The translations under genes and the position numbers were made by a program. A stretch of DNA of 64,000 nucleotides from an uncultured Eubacterium sp. (GTDB lineage Bacteria > Bacillota > Clostridia > Lachnospirales > Lachnospiraceae), in NCBI GenBank assembly GCA_910585745.1, contig CAJUFM010000004.1, positions 19,357-83,356 on the forward strand. The letters run 5' to 3'. Below the pieces are notes generated by a model that saw nothing but the letters and a program-made list of their open reading frames with translations, was not told where the DNA came from and did not search any database. Below, in pieces: positions 60,332 through 64,000 of the stretch. The stretch's first letter is position 1, and each line of letters opens with the position of its first letter.

Positions 60332-62047
60332 TTACCCCGGCAAACTATCCCTAAGGCACAATGCCCCCCAGCCGATCATGGGGCTGGGATAATTTTTTTC
60401 TGCGGGGAGATGCCTGGCGCCCCGCTGGAGATAGGCTTTTACCTTCTGTCCATACAGATAGGGATCCCGGTTTTGGACGATGCCGTACTGCATGAGCAGG
60501 GCGGCGCTGCCGGTGACAAAGGGGGTGGCCATGGAGGTGCCGGTGTTCCGCGTATAGCCTCCGCCGGGGGCGGTGCTGAGAATATCTACCCCTGGTGCGG
60601 CGATATCTGGCTTGGCGAGGGAGAGACCGGTATATCCCTGTCCGGAAAAAGAGGCAAAAGTATCGGTATTGCTGTTGTAGGCAGCCACTGTGATCGGGGC
60701 GGAGGCAGTGGAAGGGATGGTAAGAGTGGTGTTTTCGATGGGTACGAGAAATCTTGTGTCTGGATTGATGGAGTTTCCAGAAGGCAGCCAGAGATTGTAG
60801 CTTCCATCTACTATGTTTTCCGGTATCAGCTGGAATTTCCAGATACCCCCCTGGATATAAGTGTTTCCGGGTACAGGCAGCATCTCCAGGTAGATCTCCT
60901 GGGACGTGCTGTAGGGGGAGGGTTCTCCCAGATACCAGAGAAGATGGGTGGAGTCCAGGATGTCTTCATGGACCCCAGGAGCCCGGGCGGTGAGGAAAAT
61001 ATCATTTCCACTGGGGGCCAGCAGGCGGATACGGAAGGTGTCAACGTAATTTTTCCAGATCTGAAGATTCAGGGAGGTTTCACTGGAAGCTACAGCAAGT
61101 TCAATCTGGGTGGTCTGGGTGGAGTTGAGGATTCCCGAGGTATGCCTGCCTTTGTTGCCTTCATTTCCGCTGCCGATGCAGATGGTCGTCCTGCCCAGCC
61201 CGGCGAGATTATCGATGTAGGTTTCCAGAAGGGAGGTGCCGTCGTGGCTTCCGTAACTGTTACCGAAACTGATATTCATGGCCAGGGGCAGCTGCCATTC
61301 CATGGATCTGCGGACGCAGTACTCCATCCCCAGCATGAGTTCCGTTGTGCGGGGAAAGCCCTCTGGGAATGCATTTCCCAATTTTACGATAAGGAGGCTG
61401 CTGGCGGGAGCCACGCCTTTTTGTCTGCCCTGGCTGGCTCGTCCGTTGCCGGCGGCGATCCCGGCTACGTGGGTGCCATGACCAGAAAGATCGCGGCTGG
61501 GAAAGCTGCGGTCGTTCTCTGCCAGGGCGCGGTTGATGTCCTCGCTGGTGAAGATCCTGCCGCGGTTAAAAAAAGACTTGGTTTCATTGGGGACGGTCTG
61601 ATCCCAGAGTTCCCGGATCCTGGTGGTACCGTCCTCATTGCGGAAATCAGGGTGGAAGATATCGATGCCACTGTCCACGATCCCCACCAGTACGCCGCTG
61701 CCATCCAGCGACAGGGGGGGATTCTGCACCGGGGTGATGCAGGAGGCGGCGCGGGCTTCATAAAGGGAAAGAACAAGATTTTTTGGTTTTTCAATATATT
61801 CGATCTCTGGCATTTCAGAGAGTGTGGGGATATAATTTTCTGGTACGGAGACGATGGCATAGCCTCCAAACAGTGGAAAAAAGGTAACAAAGTCTGGGAA
61901 GACGGGGGAACCAGAGTATTTTACGATCAGTTCCCAGCGTTTTGTGGCAGGATCATACCCAACATCCAGGGTATTACTTTGTTCTCTCTGGGCTTCATCT
62001 GTAGAAAGTGCCAGTTCCAGTACGGTTTCAAGTTTCTGATCGGTCAT
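60332..62047 (-). CDS. Csp-type subtilisin-like protease
   Basis: The 571-residue S8 protease has no signal peptide. The triad is complete: D125 (GIVDSGIDIFHPDF), H190 (SGHGTHVAG), S505 (GTSMATPFVTG), with oxyanion N295 (GSGNEG). A jellyroll-like insert of about 140 residues lies between N295 and S505, as in the clostridial Csp germination proteases, which activate the cortex hydrolase SleC. The ATG overlaps the sigma-K fragment stop (ATGA), so translation is coupled to sigK and late mother-cell expression is likely. No cspC-like pseudoprotease is seen nearby. Confidence 0.82.
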   Translation of the reverse strand: MTDQKLETVLELALSTDEAQREQSNTLDVGYDPATKRWELIVKYSGSPVFPDFVTFFPLFGGYAIVSVPENYIPTLSEMPEIEYIEKPKNLVLSLYEARAASCITPVQNPPLSLDGSGVLVGIVDSGIDIFHPDFRNEDGTTRIRELWDQTVPNETKSFFNRGRIFTSEDINRALAENDRSFPSRDLSGHGTHVAGIAAGNGRASQGRQKGVAPASSLLIVKLGNAFPEGFPRTTELMLGMEYCVRRSMEWQLPLAMNISFGNSYGSHDGTSLLETYIDNLAGLGRTTICIGSGNEGNKGRHTSGILNSTQTTQIELAVASSETSLNLQIWKNYVDTFRIRLLAPSGNDIFLTARAPGVHEDILDSTHLLWYLGEPSPYSTSQEIYLEMLPVPGNTYIQGGIWKFQLIPENIVDGSYNLWLPSGNSINPDTRFLVPIENTTLTIPSTASAPITVAAYNSNTDTFASFSGQGYTGLSLAKPDIAAPGVDILSTAPGGGYTRNTGTSMATPFVTGSAALLMQYGIVQNRDPYLYGQKVKAYLQRGARHLPAEKNYPSPMIGWGALCLRDSLPG

Positions 62048-62445
62048 TGGACATTCTCCTCATAGGCACGGCGCAGTTTTTCCAGTGCCTTCTTTTCGAT
62101 GCGGCTCACATAGCTTCTGCTGATGCCATATTTTTTTGCGATCTCCCGCTGGGTGATTTCTGTCTTCTCATGAGAACTGCGGTTCTGAGGCAGGCCATAT
62201 CGGAGACGGATAATCTCTTTTTCGCGGTCAGTGAGTGCTGTTTCTACGTATTGATAAAGCTTTTTTACATTCTCTTCTGTCTCCAGCCGTTCTGCCACAT
62301 CTTCATCAGTTGTCTCCAGCAGATCCAGAAGGCTGATGCTGTTGCCCTCCCCGTCATCATTATTGATCGGCTCATAAAGGTATACTTCCTTGGCCTGCTT
62401 TTTTGTGCTGCGGAAGGTCATCAGAAGTTCATTGTCGATACATCG
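62044..62445 (-). CDS. sigK: Sigma-K, C-terminal half (sigK 3' part)
   Basis: From 62445 the minus strand encodes RCIDNELLMTFRSTKKQAKE, then YLYEPINNDDGEGNSISLLD, region 4.1 LTDREKEIIRLRYGL and region 4.2 ITQREIAKKYGISRSYVSRI followed by EKKALEKLRR. This is the second half of sigma-K, beginning within region 2. Codons upstream (to 62535) are unrelated and belong to the recombinase in another frame. The N-terminal half is absent from the window. The break at RCIDNELLM is where sigK is split by skin elements in other spore formers, so this is probably a 3' fragment joined by excision. Confidence 0.82.
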   Translation of the reverse strand, partial: RCIDNELLMTFRSTKKQAKEVYLYEPINNDDGEGNSISLLDLLETTDEDVAERLETEENVKKLYQYVETALTDREKEIIRLRYGLPQNRSSHEKTEITQREIAKKYGISRSYVSRIEKKALEKLRRAYEENVQ

Positions 62446-64000
62446 GGGGTGGCTAAATGGGTGGCAGATGAAAATTCTTCCCCTGTCAGGAATGAAAGTC
62501 CGCCCGGGAAGATGGTAGCAGTCGTGCCATCCCATTCGATATGGTCGATCAGAAGCTGGACGATGCTTTTCTGCGTGTCATAATCCAGCCTGCTCCACAG
62601 ATTCGCATCAAAGTGAAGGAGAGTGTTTAAATATTCTCGGAGCTTTGATGTACCCGGAGTTTCTTTTTTCTGCTGCAAAGTTTCCAGTTCCAGTTTCTGA
62701 TTTTTAATTTCCGCAGAGATTTCTTCCATCCGTTGGAACAGGATGGATTCCACTTCGTCAGAAGTAGCGTTTTCAATGGACTTTACAAGCCGGTCCAGTT
62801 TCCTGCGGTTGGTTTCAATCCCATGCTTTACAAGCATTTCTTCCGAATCTTGGGGAACGGGTGAGCCAAGTTCGGATTTGATGGCGTCAAGAATCGCGTC
62901 GTCCTCATCCTGAATCTGGTGGTACATCTCAAACAGATAGGATACGACTGCTTCGTCGAGTATATTTCCCTGCACATTTTTCTGCCCGCAAAGTCCTCCC
63001 TTACTTTTACTCTTTGTCTCGCAGAGATACGAAAAACGGCGTTCGCCTGTTTCTGTCTGCGTTCCGGTGCTTTTTGGACGCATCGGGGAACCGCAGCTGC
63101 AATACACAAGCCCGGACAGAAGCGCGTGGTTCGTTCTGGCACGGCGGAATGCGTATTTGCTCTGTGATTTCAGACGTTCCTGTACCTGAATCCACAGACT
63201 GCTCTCAATGACAGGAATATGTTCTCCGACCGCAATGATCCAGTTGGATTTTTCATTGAAGCGGCTCTTTCCGTTCCGGTGGTGCTCGTTTGTCTTGTTA
63301 TAGCCGATAAGTCCATGCTCCCCGGTAAAAGCTTCTTTATCCGTGTAAACGGAATATTCATTTGCGAGCAGAAAGTCATAGGCGTCTGAATCCGCTGTGC
63401 AGTATACCGGATTCATCAGGATAAATTTCAGGCTGTAATTCGAGAAATTCACACCGTTTCTGCTCCGGATGTCATGGTTCATCAGAAAGCCTGACAATTT
63501 GGTGAGAGAGCCGAGTTCCAGATACTTTTTATAAATCTGTCTTACGGTATCCAGCTCTTTCGGCTTTTCAGTCAGCTTGAAGTAAGAGCGCGCTTTCCCC
63601 TGACGCTCAAAGTGGATTTTTTCGCTCTCGAAGCCGAGCGGCGTCGTTCCTCCGAGCCACCGCCCGGTTTTTGCCAGAGCAGTCATATTGTCTACGATAC
63701 GTTCTGTAATGGTGTCTCTCTCCAGTTCAGCGAAAGCGGAAGTAATGTTCATCATCGCACGTCCCATCGGTTTCGTCGTATCAAAGGATTCGGAGACAGA
63801 GATGAATTCCACATCTGCCCGCTCCAGCTTTTTGATAAAGTTCGAGAAGTCAGAGACGCTGCGGCTGACTCGGTCAAGACGGTAGCACACAAAAAAGTCG
63901 TACTGCGCCAGCTCGCCTAACAGCTTTTTCATGGCAGGACGTTCTAAAGCTGACGTTAGATAACGATACTTTTGAAAACACTGGAAAATCAAGGTTTTTC
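62421..64000 (-). CDS. Large serine recombinase, skin-element type (partial)
   Basis: About 526 residues are visible; the N-terminus with the catalytic serine lies beyond the window edge. The resolvase domain end is present (FFVCYRLDRVSRSVSDFSNF, FDTTKPMGRAMMNITSAFAE followed by LERDTITERI). Then come the recombinase domain (WLGGTTPLGFESEKI, LTKLSGFLMNHDIRSRNGV), the zinc ribbon (GLVYCSCGSPMRPKSTGTQT ... LCETKSKSKGGLCGQKNV) and a coiled coil (about 400-450). The gene ends inside the sigK sequence (last codons MNF, TGA at 62423-62421), so the attachment site overlaps its 3' end. Related to SpoIVCA-type recombinases by context. Confidence 0.85.
   Translation of the reverse strand, partial: KTLIFQCFQKYRYLTSALERPAMKKLLGELAQYDFFVCYRLDRVSRSVSDFSNFIKKLERADVEFISVSESFDTTKPMGRAMMNITSAFAELERDTITERIVDNMTALAKTGRWLGGTTPLGFESEKIHFERQGKARSYFKLTEKPKELDTVRQIYKKYLELGSLTKLSGFLMNHDIRSRNGVNFSNYSLKFILMNPVYCTADSDAYDFLLANEYSVYTDKEAFTGEHGLIGYNKTNEHHRNGKSRFNEKSNWIIAVGEHIPVIESSLWIQVQERLKSQSKYAFRRARTNHALLSGLVYCSCGSPMRPKSTGTQTETGERRFSYLCETKSKSKGGLCGQKNVQGNILDEAVVSYLFEMYHQIQDEDDAILDAIKSELGSPVPQDSEEMLVKHGIETNRRKLDRLVKSIENATSDEVESILFQRMEEISAEIKNQKLELETLQQKKETPGTSKLREYLNTLLHFDANLWSRLDYDTQKSIVQLLIDHIEWDGTTATIFPGGLSFLTGEEFSSATHLATPDVSTMNF

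Noticed and set aside
60290..62065. Long open frame on the plus strand opposite the Csp-type protease
   Set aside because: It lacks a ribosome binding site and any domain, is glycine-rich from antisense codon bias, and mirrors a minus-strand gene with a complete catalytic triad.
62446..62535. Upstream codons in frame with the sigma-K fragment, as a native start
   Set aside because: They read unrelated residues within the recombinase coding region; homology to sigma-K starts only at RCIDNELLM, so the fragment is not a complete gene.

Overview
The window looks like a chromosome segment of a spore-forming, anaerobic Lachnospiraceae-type Firmicute. Supporting signs are strong AGGAGG-type ribosome binding sites, a T-box leader, a eukaryote-type NADP isocitrate dehydrogenase, clostridial-type ThiC, a SpoIID-like protein, a DUF6033 protein, and the 3' half of sigma-K next to a large serine recombinase. 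Genus cannot be set from the sequence alone.

Layout. 0-7.9 kb: icd, a GT2 glycosyltransferase coupled to a 56-residue ORF and a GNAT acetyltransferase, decayed gene fragments, a methyltransferase, a beta-propeller-like secreted protein and a secreted double-esterase. 7.9-11.1 kb: an AT-rich gene graveyard (IS1182-type transposase remnant, chimeric RHS tip, broken lipoprotein, two DUF7336-like small proteins). 11.1-29.7 kb: one long operon from a near-consensus promoter. It starts with a PqqD-like protein, carries a Gram-positive Pel-type exopolysaccharide core (PelD, PelE, membrane protein, DUF2194/PelA-like, PelF, PelG), then DUF2304, two glycosyltransferases, a DUF4832 pair, a flippase, and ends in a nucleotidyltransferase. 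29.7-37.2 kb: a strongly promoted small protein with a RiPP-like leader, an AgrA/AgrC-type LytTR pair, DUF6033 and partner, an ABC exporter with a PqqD-HprK-like fusion, and divergently an S26-like peptidase.

37.2-51.5 kb is mostly housekeeping: thiC, spoIID-like, yihY, secreted subtilase, HD protein, T-box-ileS, glgP. 51.6-59.3 kb is AT-rich accessory DNA: a large secreted CBM2-like/TSP3/vWA/C39-like protein whose best start codon is followed at once by a stop, three tandem paralogous membrane proteins, and an AAA ATPase/TOPRIM-like pair resembling abortive-infection systems. 59.4-64 kb: an SDR, a Csp-type subtilase translationally coupled to the C-terminal half of sigma-K, and a serine recombinase running off the window end. 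This is most simply one end of a skin-type element splitting sigK.

The most novel-looking system is the combination of two PqqD-type domains, an NTP_transf_5 nucleotidyltransferase, an HprK-like kinase, an ABC exporter, an S26-like Ser/His peptidase and a small leader-bearing cargo, wrapped around a Pel-type polysaccharide operon. I infer a leader-guided export (and possibly modification) route for a protein deposited with the polysaccharide. This is inference from gene content; no biochemical step is proven by the sequence.
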